Below, piece after piece: positions 26,308 to 34,003 of a stretch of 64,000 nt of DNA (position 1 is the first letter of the stretch; every line of letters begins with the position of its first letter). The stretch comes from a virus. The DNA lies in the IMG/VR virus record IMGVR_UViG_3300027833_000025, positions 1 to 64,000 of that record. The stretch is one strand, 5' to 3'. The notes beneath the pieces are model-generated. The model was not told where the DNA came from and did not search any database. It saw only the letters and a list, made by a program, of their open reading frames with translations. The translations under genes were made by a program, and so were the position numbers.

Positions 26308-26447
26308 AGACCTCAAGATTAGACTGGTCTATTGTAAAAAGTGGCAGTTCATGGACTGCTACATATAAACCAGATGGAACTGTATTAACAGCAAAAACGA
26401 AGAAGGCACTAATGCCTGAAATTATTAAATTTGAACAACAACTATAG
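26304..26447 (+). CDS. Very small early protein
   Basis: 47 residues (starts MKTSRLDWSIVKSGSSW), ATG overlapping the preceding stop (ATGA). Lys/Thr-rich with a WTATYKPDGT beta-hairpin pattern. Same strand, spacing and composition as neighbours support a real gene; function unknown. Confidence 0.5.
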   Translation: MKTSRLDWSIVKSGSSWTATYKPDGTVLTAKTKKALMPEIIKFEQQL

Positions 26448-26460
26448 GAAGTAACATTTT

Positions 26461-26748
26461 ATGCGGGCTGAATTATACGAAGATGGAATTAAGCGTATCA
26501 ACACAAAAATTGTAGTACCAATGGATATAACCGATGTGGCAGATTATATACTAAGTGCGGTACAATCAGGAACGGTACGACCGTATGCGGTAACTAGTCT
26601 CAATAAACGACAATTGCTGCAAGTGGCGAAAGATGCAGTTGAGAGTGATGGAATTCATCGACCTAAAGAGAATCTAATTGATATTGATGCACTCGTGGAA
26701 GCAAGAGTACGAACTTATGTTGGGGATATGTTCCCTGAGTTGATGTAG
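26461..26748 (+). CDS. Small early protein
   Basis: 95 residues, TAGGAAG ribosome binding site upstream. No recognised motif; helical with a basic middle segment (LNKRQLLQVAKDAV). Part of the 25847-27452 run. Confidence 0.58.
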   Translation: MRAELYEDGIKRINTKIVVPMDITDVADYILSAVQSGTVRPYAVTSLNKRQLLQVAKDAVESDGIHRPKENLIDIDALVEARVRTYVGDMFPELM

Positions 26749-26757
26749 GATTTAATT

Positions 26758-26928
26758 ATGCATGATTATGATCAAGATTATGATGTCTATGACGAAATAG
26801 TTGAGAGATTTAAAAACGACATGAAAAGCGTAACAGAAAATGAACGCAAACAAACTAAACTGAAAGTACTAAAAGGTACATTGGGAATCGATGTACTACA
26901 AAGTATTAATAAAATTGGAGAACAATAA
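26758..26928 (+). CDS. Very small acidic early protein
   Basis: 56 residues, starting MHDYDQDYDVYDEIVERF, acidic N-terminus and helical C-terminus. ATG preceded by a TAGGA ribosome binding site; the stop shares a base with the next ATG (TAATG). Function unknown. Confidence 0.5.
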   Translation: MHDYDQDYDVYDEIVERFKNDMKSVTENERKQTKLKVLKGTLGIDVLQSINKIGEQ

Positions 26929-27452
26929 TGAAAAGTTATAAACGATCAATCGCATTAGGTGGTGCATTACTATTAACCACAGTAGCGGCAACAATGGCAT
27001 CAGCAGAGACATACATGCAGAACGCAGTGGTGAAATCAGTGCAGAAAGTGTATAGTAACATTAGTGTGCAAACCCCTGTAGAAGTATGTACAAATGTTAA
27101 TGTACCCATCTACGGAGACACAAATGATGCAAGTACTGCCGATGTCCTCGCAGGCGCGATATTTGGAGGTCTGATAGGGAATAGTGTAGGTGGCGGAAAA
27201 GGAAAAGATGCAGCGACATTACTTGGTGCTATTGCTGGTGCAGATATTGCTAATAAGAAGTCCTCTAAGAAGCAGATTATTGGTTATCAAAGTCAGCGAC
27301 AATGTAATACTAATTACACTACAGAAGTTATTCGACAGTATGATGGAAATATTGTTATGGCTGAATATAACAATATGCAGTTATCATTCAAAACAAATAA
27401 ATTCTTCAATGTAGGCGATAGTGTATCTATTCAAGTATCTCTTTCACTTTGA
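26928..27452 (+). CDS. Secreted glycine-zipper (17-kDa surface antigen-like) protein
   Basis: 174 residues. Clear signal peptide: basic start, hydrophobic IALGGALLLTTVAATM, and Ala-Ser-Ala at 24-26 as cleavage site. A glycine zipper (AGAIFGGLIGNSVGGG, about 74-90, continuing into LLGAIAGADIANKK) resembles the glycine-zipper 2TM domain of bacterial outer-membrane antigens. It probably inserts in the envelope of the infected cell, possibly altering the surface or blocking superinfection. Looks host-derived. Followed by a hairpin at 27453. Confidence 0.8.
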   Translation: MKSYKRSIALGGALLLTTVAATMASAETYMQNAVVKSVQKVYSNISVQTPVEVCTNVNVPIYGDTNDASTADVLAGAIFGGLIGNSVGGGKGKDAATLLGAIAGADIANKKSSKKQIIGYQSQRQCNTNYTTEVIRQYDGNIVMAEYNNMQLSFKTNKFFNVGDSVSIQVSLSL

Positions 27453-27469
27453 ACCAAGTAATACTTGGT
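27453..27469 (+). terminator. Hairpin after glycine-zipper gene (weak terminator)
   Basis: ACCAAGT and ACTTGGT, a 7-bp stem with 3-nt loop, right after the stop codon. No T-run follows, so it may be an mRNA-end stabiliser rather than a terminator. A CTAAATAG box, resembling the late motif, follows at 27472. Confidence 0.4.
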
Positions 27470-27505
27470 AACTAAATAGTATTACACTATAAAAGGACAA
27501 TCAAA

Positions 27506-28414
27506 GTGACAAAGTATTATGAATTACCCACAAGTCAAAATGAATTTAAAACTCTATCGATTCAAACAACGTACAAGTGTCAACAGACTTGTGCAAATTG
27601 TTATCTTGGGGAAATGCTGAATAATGATAGTATACCAGATGTTGATCTTGTAAGATTTGAAGAAGCAATCAAGGCATTGCCCAAAAGAACTGATATTAGA
27701 TTTATTGGCGCTGAACCAACGATGAATACTGACCTTATTAAGTTAATAAAGATTGTGAGAACCAGTGGTCACAGGCCATCTCTTCTAACCAACGGATTAA
27801 AACTAAGACGTGAACCTTATGCACAAGAACTAAAAGATGCTGGTCTAAACTTATTAGGTATCTCAATGAATGGCGGATTGGAAGACAAAGTGTATATGGA
27901 CTTTGACAATGGTAAGTATGCTAAATCAAAGATGATTGCGCTAGAAAATATATTTAAAGTTAAGATGCTGCCTCACATTAATGTCATTCTTGATCCGAGT
28001 AATGTACACGTAGTTGCTCCTCTTATAGAATATATTGTAGAGATGGCGCTGAAACATAATGTAAAGTTTAGTCCTACTAAGTTCCCAGTTATGATTAGAT
28101 TAAAATCTGTTGGTAAAATAGGGTTCTTTAAAGATACCCATACATTCACAATACACGAACTTAAAAAAATTGTAACCGATCTGCATGGAAATGGGATAGA
28201 GTTTATAGATACTATAGACGGTCATGTAGAGAAGAGATCATTAACTTACAAATTTGAAACAGCCGCTGGCGTAATGCTAGGAAAGATAACAGATTGGACA
28301 GTGGATGATGATGGAATACCAGATTCAGGATCATCCAGACGTGGTATATTAACTGATGATTACAAAGTTGCTCCATTTTTCGAATACTATGCTAAGACCC
28401 AGTCGAAATTATGA
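27506..28414 (+). CDS. Radical SAM enzyme, substrate unknown
   Basis: 302 residues, GTG start. CQQTCANC gives the CxxxCxxC [4Fe-4S] motif at Cys25, Cys29 and Cys32; FIGAEPT is the GGEP-like SAM-binding motif and LLTNG a typical barrel strand. No extra C-terminal Cys cluster (SPASM) is visible. First gene of an overlapping four-gene cassette with two Fe/2OG oxygenase-like genes and a GNAT-like gene. It should start a radical modification of a peptide, nucleic acid or small molecule; which one cannot be told. Confidence 0.88.
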   Translation: MTKYYELPTSQNEFKTLSIQTTYKCQQTCANCYLGEMLNNDSIPDVDLVRFEEAIKALPKRTDIRFIGAEPTMNTDLIKLIKIVRTSGHRPSLLTNGLKLRREPYAQELKDAGLNLLGISMNGGLEDKVYMDFDNGKYAKSKMIALENIFKVKMLPHINVILDPSNVHVVAPLIEYIVEMALKHNVKFSPTKFPVMIRLKSVGKIGFFKDTHTFTIHELKKIVTDLHGNGIEFIDTIDGHVEKRSLTYKFETAAGVMLGKITDWTVDDDGIPDSGSSRRGILTDDYKVAPFFEYYAKTQSKL

Positions 28415-29166
28415 AACACTTTGATAGAACATGGCATCTAAGAATTGATACTGATATAGTCCGTAATATAATTGATAAGAATCAAGATAAGTTTTTTTGT
28501 CCATTCTCTAATACAGAGAGTTATCTTAACATATACAAAGATAGGGAATGTGCAGTACAGTTTTTAAATTTGCATGAATGTGATTACAGTCGAGAATCAA
28601 ATAGAGATGGGTCTAAGTATATTAGATACCTAACAAGTGTGGAACGCAAATTGGGCAATACCGACATTGTAGATTTTCTTAACACGAATCACGATAAGTT
28701 CACAGTTGAAACTAATGAAGAAAACTTTGTTATACCTTCAGATGATCCAGATGTGAAAAAATTATTATCTGATCTAAATTCAATGTGGGCGTTTGATGCT
28801 GACAGAACACCTACAGTTGATATATGTCGAGCCCGTATTGTTAAACTTCCAGCAGGAGGCACAATGCCGTATCATAGAGATGAAACTGCATCTAAAAACA
28901 TGCGTGTCATATGTCCTATTATAACACATTACGATATTAAGAATGCGTTTAGAGATAGTGATGGTGAAGCGTTATATAATTTTAAGTCAACCGGACATTT
29001 CTATACGTTTGAAGAAGATAAAATAGAACATGCTGTTTTTAATAATTCAGATGTAGACAGATATGCTCTAGTATTTACTGTCGTCAATGTAAAAAATTTA
29101 AAAGAATGGGATAGAGCATTCAAACGATACCGGATGTATTGGGAGGCATGGGGACGTGCATTTTAA
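28411..29166 (+). CDS. Fe(II)/2-oxoglutarate oxygenase-like (Asp/Asn hydroxylase type)
   Basis: 251 residues, ATG overlaps the radical SAM stop (ATGA). MPYHRDE carries the His-x-Asp iron ligands (His155, Asp157); IEHAVFNN supplies the distal His (207) and Arg217 in the DRYAL strand would bind 2-oxoglutarate. This is the aspartyl/asparaginyl beta-hydroxylase arrangement. Likely hydroxylates the same unknown target as the radical SAM enzyme. Overlaps the next gene by 11 nt. Confidence 0.7.
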   Translation: MKHFDRTWHLRIDTDIVRNIIDKNQDKFFCPFSNTESYLNIYKDRECAVQFLNLHECDYSRESNRDGSKYIRYLTSVERKLGNTDIVDFLNTNHDKFTVETNEENFVIPSDDPDVKKLLSDLNSMWAFDADRTPTVDICRARIVKLPAGGTMPYHRDETASKNMRVICPIITHYDIKNAFRDSDGEALYNFKSTGHFYTFEEDKIEHAVFNNSDVDRYALVFTVVNVKNLKEWDRAFKRYRMYWEAWGRAF

Positions 29167-29683
29167 ATTAATTACTGATAAAGAACTTGCAAAGTATACC
29201 TTTAGGCAAGCACATTTAACTGAGGATGATAACAGAAATAACTACACCTTGGATCAGTTTGAAAAAGCATGGACAAAGTGGATTGGATTTTATGTATTGT
29301 ATGACGAGGTTAATGTTGTAGCATTTTGCGGAATTAGAAAGTTCGACAATCAAGAAGCACGTATATTTGACCGATATTTCGTAACGCCAACCTACAGAAG
29401 CAGTTCTCTTGCCCACACAGAATGGGCATCTATCATGGTCAACAAATTGGTTGATGATTGCATTAAAAATGGATACCAACCATTTTTTTCAATACAAACA
29501 GCAAAAAAACGCAACTCCATTCAAAAGGCAGTGTCTACATTTAACAAGTATATCATATCCGAATTTAGAGTGTTGGATGGATTATATTGCACAGTTCCAA
29601 CAAGTAGAAATGATCCCAATTGTTGGCAAAATATAGCAACAATATCGCCGTACTCAATATCATTGGAGAAGGAAAATGAGTAA
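29156..29683 (+). CDS. GNAT-like acetyltransferase in the radical SAM cassette
   Basis: 175 residues, GTG start with GGAG a little upstream, overlapping the oxygenase gene. FRQAHLTEDDNRNN, then VVAFCGIRKFDNQEARIFDR and YFVTPTYRSSSLAHTEW resemble the beta4-loop-helix region of GNAT acetyltransferases. The CoA loop is not canonical, so fold assignment is moderate. Its overlap with flanking genes implies a role in the same modification pathway. Confidence 0.5.
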   Translation: MHFKLITDKELAKYTFRQAHLTEDDNRNNYTLDQFEKAWTKWIGFYVLYDEVNVVAFCGIRKFDNQEARIFDRYFVTPTYRSSSLAHTEWASIMVNKLVDDCIKNGYQPFFSIQTAKKRNSIQKAVSTFNKYIISEFRVLDGLYCTVPTSRNDPNCWQNIATISPYSISLEKENE

Positions 29684-30350
29684 AAAACAGATTGATTTTT
29701 CAAATCTAATATCAATGCCATTAGACATACCATCCCCACCTGATATATCACAGGTGCTAGATAGTGAAACTGAAATGGTTTCAGATGATTATAGAGTTAG
29801 TCCTTCAATCGTATTAATGTCTCCTGAGGGAAGATGGATGCCAATTACAGACAAATTACCAGAATTTGTTGATTGGGCAGAAATGCACTTATTTCCATGG
29901 ACTATGCGTAGTCAGATGGTGGTCATAACTACACCTATAGGTAAAGCAATGGCCCCGCATATCGATTGCGCTCCAGATAAATTCAACACAGTTCAGCATA
30001 AATTTAGATATGTGTTCCGAGGCAACGTAACAGACCTTAGATGGATAACATCTAACGGATACGTTGTAAACCACGATACAAACAAACCGTATATTATTAG
30101 TGGTAGATGGCCTCATGATATGGTTAATACACATAGTGAAACAAAGTATACATTGTGTCTTGGCGCACCATGGGAAGCTAATCTCAATAATGAAATCTAC
30201 ACTGCGATGTTGCAAAAATCTTATTTAAAATACGGAGAAGATATGATGTCGTTTGATGATTGGGAATTACCAACTAATTGGAGGGAGTTTTTCAATCAGG
30301 AAAGATACGGAATTCCCCATGATCTAATTGCAAACTTCGACCAAACGTAA
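29676..30350 (+). CDS. Second Fe(II)/2-oxoglutarate oxygenase-like protein
   Basis: 224 residues, overlapping the GNAT-like gene by 8 nt. APHIDC gives His95 and Asp97 as iron ligands; HDMVNTHSETKYTLCLG gives the distal His (153) and Lys157 in the position of the 2-oxoglutarate-binding basic residue. Only distantly similar to the first oxygenase in the cassette. Ends the cassette; a new promoter follows at 30379. Confidence 0.6.
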   Translation: MSKKQIDFSNLISMPLDIPSPPDISQVLDSETEMVSDDYRVSPSIVLMSPEGRWMPITDKLPEFVDWAEMHLFPWTMRSQMVVITTPIGKAMAPHIDCAPDKFNTVQHKFRYVFRGNVTDLRWITSNGYVVNHDTNKPYIISGRWPHDMVNTHSETKYTLCLGAPWEANLNNEIYTAMLQKSYLKYGEDMMSFDDWELPTNWREFFNQERYGIPHDLIANFDQT

Positions 30351-30378
30351 CATGATTAAAATAATTAGTTAAAAACTA

Positions 30379-30407
30379 TTGACAAGTGATGTTCATTATT
30401 GTATAAT
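30379..30407 (+). promoter_or_regulatory. Sigma-70-type early promoter
   Basis: TTGACA (30379-30384), TATAAT (30402-30407), 17-bp spacer beginning AGTGATG and ending TTG, followed by the ATTAATC leader. Confidence 0.85.
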
Positions 30408-30438
30408 AGGTCTTACATTAATCTAAGTGAGAAATATT

Positions 30439-30663
30439 ATGAATGCTGTAGAAATTGCAAAAATGGTTATCGATAATGGTTATTTGTCAGACGATGAAAA
30501 TAGATACGAAGATAATTCTATAAACTGGAATTTTGTGTCTGCTGATTTACATATTGATTCCCCGTTAGAAATTTCACGTGATGCAGAAGAAGAAGCATAT
30601 GATCTATTACAAGAATGCATCAATAAATTATGTGAGTCTGCTAATTCGCCGGTAGTACACTAA
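30439..30663 (+). CDS. Small acidic early protein
   Basis: 74 residues from ATG 30439; an in-frame GTG at 30427 is the alternative start. Acidic, no recognised domain. Coupled to the next gene through TAATG. Unknown function. Confidence 0.58.
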   Translation: MNAVEIAKMVIDNGYLSDDENRYEDNSINWNFVSADLHIDSPLEISRDAEEEAYDLLQECINKLCESANSPVVH

Positions 30664-31211
30664 TGAATTTATTCATACTTGATAATGACCCAATAAAAGC
30701 AGCCCAACTACAATGTGATAAGCACGTAGTTAAAATGATTTTAGAGTCAGCACAGATGTTATCTACAGTTCATCGTATGTTAGATGGTAAGTTATACACA
30801 GCGCCTTCTAATTCAGGCAAGCGTATGGTAAAGAAATGGTCACATCCAGTACATGACGATGTATTGTACAAAGCGGTACATATGTATCATCCTTGTACTG
30901 AATGGACATTCGAATCAGATACCAACTATAAATGGCATTACACTCACTTTATAGCATTATGTGATGAATATACATATCGCTATGGAAAAGTACATGCATC
31001 AGATACTAAATTACGCAAAGTACTCAAAGCAATACCCACCAATATAGTAAGAAAATCAAAAACTGAATTCAGACTTGCAATGGGATCAAATCCAGAATGT
31101 ATGCATCCTGGCGATGCAGTTAGATCATATCGCGAGTTCTATATGACTAAGCAATCTAGATTTAAAATGACATGGACAGGTCGTTCAATACCTAAATGGT
31201 TTATATCTTAA
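30663..31211 (+). CDS. Conserved phage protein with CDKHVVKMILES motif
   Basis: 182 residues. The N-terminus MNLFILDNDPIKAAQLQCDK followed by HVVKMILESAQ, a central HPCTEW plus a WHYTHFIALCDEYTYRYGK segment and a basic C-terminus form a pattern I have seen in many marine phages, always unannotated. Conserved Asp, Cys, His and Glu suggest an enzyme, maybe nucleic-acid directed. Coupled to the 30439 gene and served by the 30379 promoter. Confidence 0.7.
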   Translation: MNLFILDNDPIKAAQLQCDKHVVKMILESAQMLSTVHRMLDGKLYTAPSNSGKRMVKKWSHPVHDDVLYKAVHMYHPCTEWTFESDTNYKWHYTHFIALCDEYTYRYGKVHASDTKLRKVLKAIPTNIVRKSKTEFRLAMGSNPECMHPGDAVRSYREFYMTKQSRFKMTWTGRSIPKWFIS

Positions 31212-31218
31212 CTAATAC

Positions 31219-31247
31219 TTGACATGAAAGGCTTATTGTTGTATAAT
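31219..31247 (+). promoter_or_regulatory. Early promoter, palindrome-spacer class
   Basis: TTGACA (31219-31224), TATAAT (31242-31247), spacer TGAAAGGCTTATTGTTG, close to the 25785 promoter. Confidence 0.85.
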
Positions 31248-31302
31248 AGATAAGTGAATTAATAAAAGAATACTGATAAGTATATGTACAATTGGGTATT
31301 AG

Positions 31303-31692
31303 ATGAAAATAAGTGATGCATTAATGGATGCAGTACAAGAATTCTATGCAGTTTGTAAGACCGAACTTGGTGAAGAATTTGGTGGTGATCAGGCAATAGC
31401 GATGTTTGACGCACTAGACCCATCTATACGTGGTGGCATGTTAATGACTATGTTTGCTGGTGACAGCACTAAACATGCACTATTGCAGTATGATGTGACA
31501 GGCGATCAAGACACTTATATTGCTGCAATAAAGACGCTTCGTATAGTATTTGGATGGGAATTGAGAACTGCGAAAAGCGCAGTAGACACAGCAAGAGATC
31601 ATGGACAATACGATTTGGGTGTAACAGATCGTGCACAGAGAACGAAGTTAACAACAGCGTTATCAGGTTCTTCATGGCATATCAGGGATTGA
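31303..31692 (+). CDS. Early protein with L7/L12 C-terminal-like segment
   Basis: 129 residues. The segment AAIKTLRIVFGWELRTAK followed by SAVDTARDHG resembles the ribosomal protein L7/L12 C-terminal fold (IKxxRxxxGxxLxxAKxxV). L12 contacts translation factors, so a ribosome-directed role is possible but speculative. A 10-codon frame at 31284-31316 overlaps its start and may couple translation. Single-gene unit between promoters 31219 and 31689. Confidence 0.55.
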   Translation: MKISDALMDAVQEFYAVCKTELGEEFGGDQAIAMFDALDPSIRGGMLMTMFAGDSTKHALLQYDVTGDQDTYIAAIKTLRIVFGWELRTAKSAVDTARDHGQYDLGVTDRAQRTKLTTALSGSSWHIRD

Positions 31693-31717
31693 CAAATATA
31701 TACAATCATAGTATAAT
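31689..31717 (+). promoter_or_regulatory. Sigma-70-type early promoter
   Basis: TTGACA (31689-31694) overlapping the stop of the upstream gene, TATAAT (31712-31717), 17-bp spacer. Drives queC and the amidotransferase. Confidence 0.84.
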
Positions 31718-31740
31718 GATTTAATAATTAAGAGGAATTT

Positions 31741-32481
31741 ATGACATTAAACGAAGTAATGAATACATTACCTGATACAGACAAAGTAGTTATTACACAT
31801 AGTGGCGGACTTGATAGTTCAACGGCTGTTATTATTGCAGCACACAAATATGGTGCTGACAATGTATACTCAGTTGGTTATGATTACGGACAAAAGCAGC
31901 GAGTAGAACTTGAACGTGCAGAACAATTATGTGATAAACTTGGTGTTCATCGTAAATTGTTTGATCTTTCTATTCTAGGAGAAATTGCAAAACCTATGAG
32001 TGCAAACATTGCGGGCACTGATATTGATATGCCTACTATTCAAGATGTATTAGGTGAACCGCAGCCTTCTACATATGTACCATATCGTAATATGATCTTA
32101 TTTTCATTGACTGCTGCGTATGCAGAAGCGATGGGTGCAGAGTATGTGTTTGCTGGTATTCAAGCAACCGATGCATATGGTTATTGGGATACTACGCCTA
32201 GTTTCGCAAACGCATTGAATGATGTAATGAGTATGAATCGCAACTGTCCTGTACAAATAGTAGCACCATTTAATACATTGACAAAGGATGAAGAGATTGC
32301 GCTATTAGAGGAACTTGATTTGGTACATTTATATGAGCATACATTGACATGTTATGATCCTGATATTGATGGTAAGTCTTGTGGTGTATGTCCGAGTTGT
32401 GCAGAACGTATCAAAGCATTCATGGATAGGTCTATTGCAGATCCTATTGAATATCAGATTACTATACCTTGGCGATTGTAG
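31741..32481 (+). CDS. queC: 7-cyano-7-deazaguanine (preQ0) synthase QueC
   Basis: 246 residues. PP-loop SGGLDS near the N-terminus binds ATP; YDYGQKQRVELE and the C-terminal CGVCPSCAERIKAF zinc site are typical of QueC, which turns CDG into preQ0. In phages preQ0 feeds 7-deazaguanine DNA modification that protects against restriction. The glutamine amidotransferase gene starts 3 nt after the stop. QueD, QueE, FolE and the DNA-inserting transglycosylase DpdA are not seen in this window. Confidence 0.93.
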   Translation: MTLNEVMNTLPDTDKVVITHSGGLDSSTAVIIAAHKYGADNVYSVGYDYGQKQRVELERAEQLCDKLGVHRKLFDLSILGEIAKPMSANIAGTDIDMPTIQDVLGEPQPSTYVPYRNMILFSLTAAYAEAMGAEYVFAGIQATDAYGYWDTTPSFANALNDVMSMNRNCPVQIVAPFNTLTKDEEIALLEELDLVHLYEHTLTCYDPDIDGKSCGVCPSCAERIKAFMDRSIADPIEYQITIPWRL

Positions 32482-32484
32482 GCG

Positions 32485-33081
32485 ATGTGTAGTATATTTG
32501 GTAGTTATTATGTTGGTGAGTTTAATGAGTTAGCAGAATTGAATTCACATAGAGGAAACCATTCATTTTCAACAGCAATGTATGATGGAAAATCATTAGA
32601 AATAATTGATAAAAGTTTGGGTAAGTTTGAACTTAGTGAAACCCGATCTGGTTCATTGCATGTCGGACATGTGCAAGCACCTACTACATCTGAAAGGACT
32701 ATTTCATCTGTTCACCCATCTGAACTAGACGAAACATTATTATGGCACAATGGTATTATAAAAGAAGAACAATTGAAGAAATGGAATTATCATTCAAATT
32801 GGGATACTGCATGTTTGCACAAACACATTGTTAGTAATATATTAAAGTTGAGCGAAGTAGATGGTTCATTCGCATGTATATATTTTAAAGAAGAAACATT
32901 ATATATGTGGAGAAATGAAAACTGTCCTATGTTTGTGAGAGGTGCTAGTTTCTCGTCAGTTAAATTTAAAGGTGCTGATAAGATTGATGCGAATGTTATA
33001 TATAAATTAGAAAATAAGAAATGGGTAAAAACAAATAATAAATTTAATACAAATAAAACTTTTTTCTGGATTCCGGGTTGA
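32485..33081 (+). CDS. Class II glutamine amidotransferase domain protein
   Basis: 198 residues. MCSIFGS places the nucleophilic Cys at position 2, as in class II (Ntn) amidotransferases; SHRG, HVGHVQAPT, LWHNGII and VDGSFACIYF are the family's core elements. No synthetase domain is attached. Known archaeal and phage Gat-QueC fusions convert preQ0 towards the amidine of archaeosine; here the two activities would be separate adjacent genes. The likely partner is therefore QueC, giving a 2'-deoxyarchaeosine-type base, but this is inference. Confidence 0.72.
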   Translation: MCSIFGSYYVGEFNELAELNSHRGNHSFSTAMYDGKSLEIIDKSLGKFELSETRSGSLHVGHVQAPTTSERTISSVHPSELDETLLWHNGIIKEEQLKKWNYHSNWDTACLHKHIVSNILKLSEVDGSFACIYFKEETLYMWRNENCPMFVRGASFSSVKFKGADKIDANVIYKLENKKWVKTNNKFNTNKTFFWIPG

Positions 33082-33125
33082 TAAATAGAAACTCATAAGC
33101 AAAGAGCAATAGTAGTGTATATTGG

Positions 33126-33202
33126 GGGTCTATAGCTCAGTTGGTTAGAGCATCCGACTCATAATCGGCAGGTCCTCAGTTCAAGTCTGAGTAGACCCAC
33201 CA
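33126..33202 (+). tRNA. tRNA with CAU anticodon (Ile2 or Met)
   Basis: A 77-nt cloverleaf with acceptor GGGTCTA/TAGACCC, D-arm GCTC/GAGC, anticodon loop CTCATAA (anticodon CAT), T-arm CTCAG/CTGAG and encoded CCA. Pair 27-43 is a T-C mismatch. The loop fits both elongator Met and the lysidine-type Ile tRNA that reads AUA; AUA is common in these genes, which favours Ile2. Confidence 0.9.
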
Positions 33203-33236
33203 ATATACATTAATGTCAAATTAAATCAAAAAAAGG

Positions 33237-33265
33237 TTGACAAGTAAGGCTCCTTGTTGTATAAT
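33237..33265 (+). promoter_or_regulatory. Early promoter, palindrome-spacer class
   Basis: TTGACA (33237-33242), TATAAT (33260-33265), spacer AGTAAGGCTCCTTGTTG with the near-palindrome AAGGCTCCTT. Confidence 0.86.
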
Positions 33266-33297
33266 TAGTATAGTTAATGAGTTAAGGAGAGTATGAA

Positions 33298-33423
33298 ATG
33301 AAAGCAAGAAATTTAGTATCAAAGAATGCACGCACATTCAATAAGAGTGCAGTAATGGTTGATCGTAAAAAATCTTTAAAGCGTGGTGTTGTTAAGCATA
33401 AGCATCATATCAATAATGCATAA
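33298..33423 (+). CDS. Very small basic early protein
   Basis: 41 residues, start MKARNLVSKNARTFNKSA, Lys/Arg/His-rich. AAGGAG lies directly upstream and a consensus early promoter precedes it. A competing ATG five bases earlier gives only two codons. Very basic small proteins of this kind occur in T4-like phages and may bind nucleic acid. Function unknown. Confidence 0.65.
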   Translation: MKARNLVSKNARTFNKSAVMVDRKKSLKRGVVKHKHHINNA

Positions 33424-33461
33424 AGAACATATCAAAATAAATTAAATAGAGTAATATTATT

Positions 33462-33686
33462 ATGGAAGGTTTATTAGAAATCACAGGTGGTGAATTTCCA
33501 CCTCACACATATTTTTTGAATCCTGAAGGAAAGTTGTTTGCTTATATACGTGTACATGATGATACACTTATTGAATTCAAGAAACCTCTATCATTCTATA
33601 AGTCAAGACGTAAATTTAAAAAAGTAACGCACGACACATTTACAGAAAATTATTCAGAAAACTTTCGTAAAAAGGAAAAGGTATGA
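33462..33686 (+). CDS. Small early protein
   Basis: 74 residues, basic C-terminus, beta-rich N-terminus (GGEFPPHTYFLNPEGKLFAYI). Overlaps the next gene by 4 nt (ATGA). Lies between the two tRNA genes. Unknown function. Confidence 0.58.
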   Translation: MEGLLEITGGEFPPHTYFLNPEGKLFAYIRVHDDTLIEFKKPLSFYKSRRKFKKVTHDTFTENYSENFRKKEKV

Positions 33687-33898
33687 TTTTATTCAGTGGA
33701 CGCTCGAAAAAAAATATTGGGTGGGAAGTTGCAGCATTGCGCAAATATAAAAATTTCTCAGATGGGGTATCATTAGTTGACTTCAAGTTAAGTGTCATGC
33801 GTGGTGACTTCACGCTATATACTCCCATCTTTCAATTATACATTGAATTACTAAACATCACAATATTAGAGTTCAATATTGTAAAAATTGAACATTAA
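33683..33898 (+). CDS. Small early protein
   Basis: 71 residues, no recognised domain, coupled to the 33462 gene. Ends 9 nt before the tRNA-Arg. Unknown function. Confidence 0.52.
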   Translation: MILFSGRSKKNIGWEVAALRKYKNFSDGVSLVDFKLSVMRGDFTLYTPIFQLYIELLNITILEFNIVKIEH

Positions 33899-33907
33899 AC
33901 CGAATAT

Positions 33908-33984
33908 CTCCACTTAGCTCAGTTGGATAGAGCAAGTGCCTTCTAAGCACTAGGTCAGGGGTTCGAATCCTCTAGTGGAGGCCA
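33908..33984 (+). tRNA. tRNA-Arg (UCU anticodon)
   Basis: A 77-nt cloverleaf with acceptor CTCCACT/AGTGGAG, D-arm GCTC/GAGC, anticodon stem AGTGC/GCACT with loop CTTCTAA (anticodon TCT), T-loop TTCGAAT, discriminator G and encoded CCA. Reads AGA, a codon used often in these AT-rich genes. Confidence 0.95.
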
Positions 33985-34003
33985 CCATTAACGAGATTGT
34001 ATT

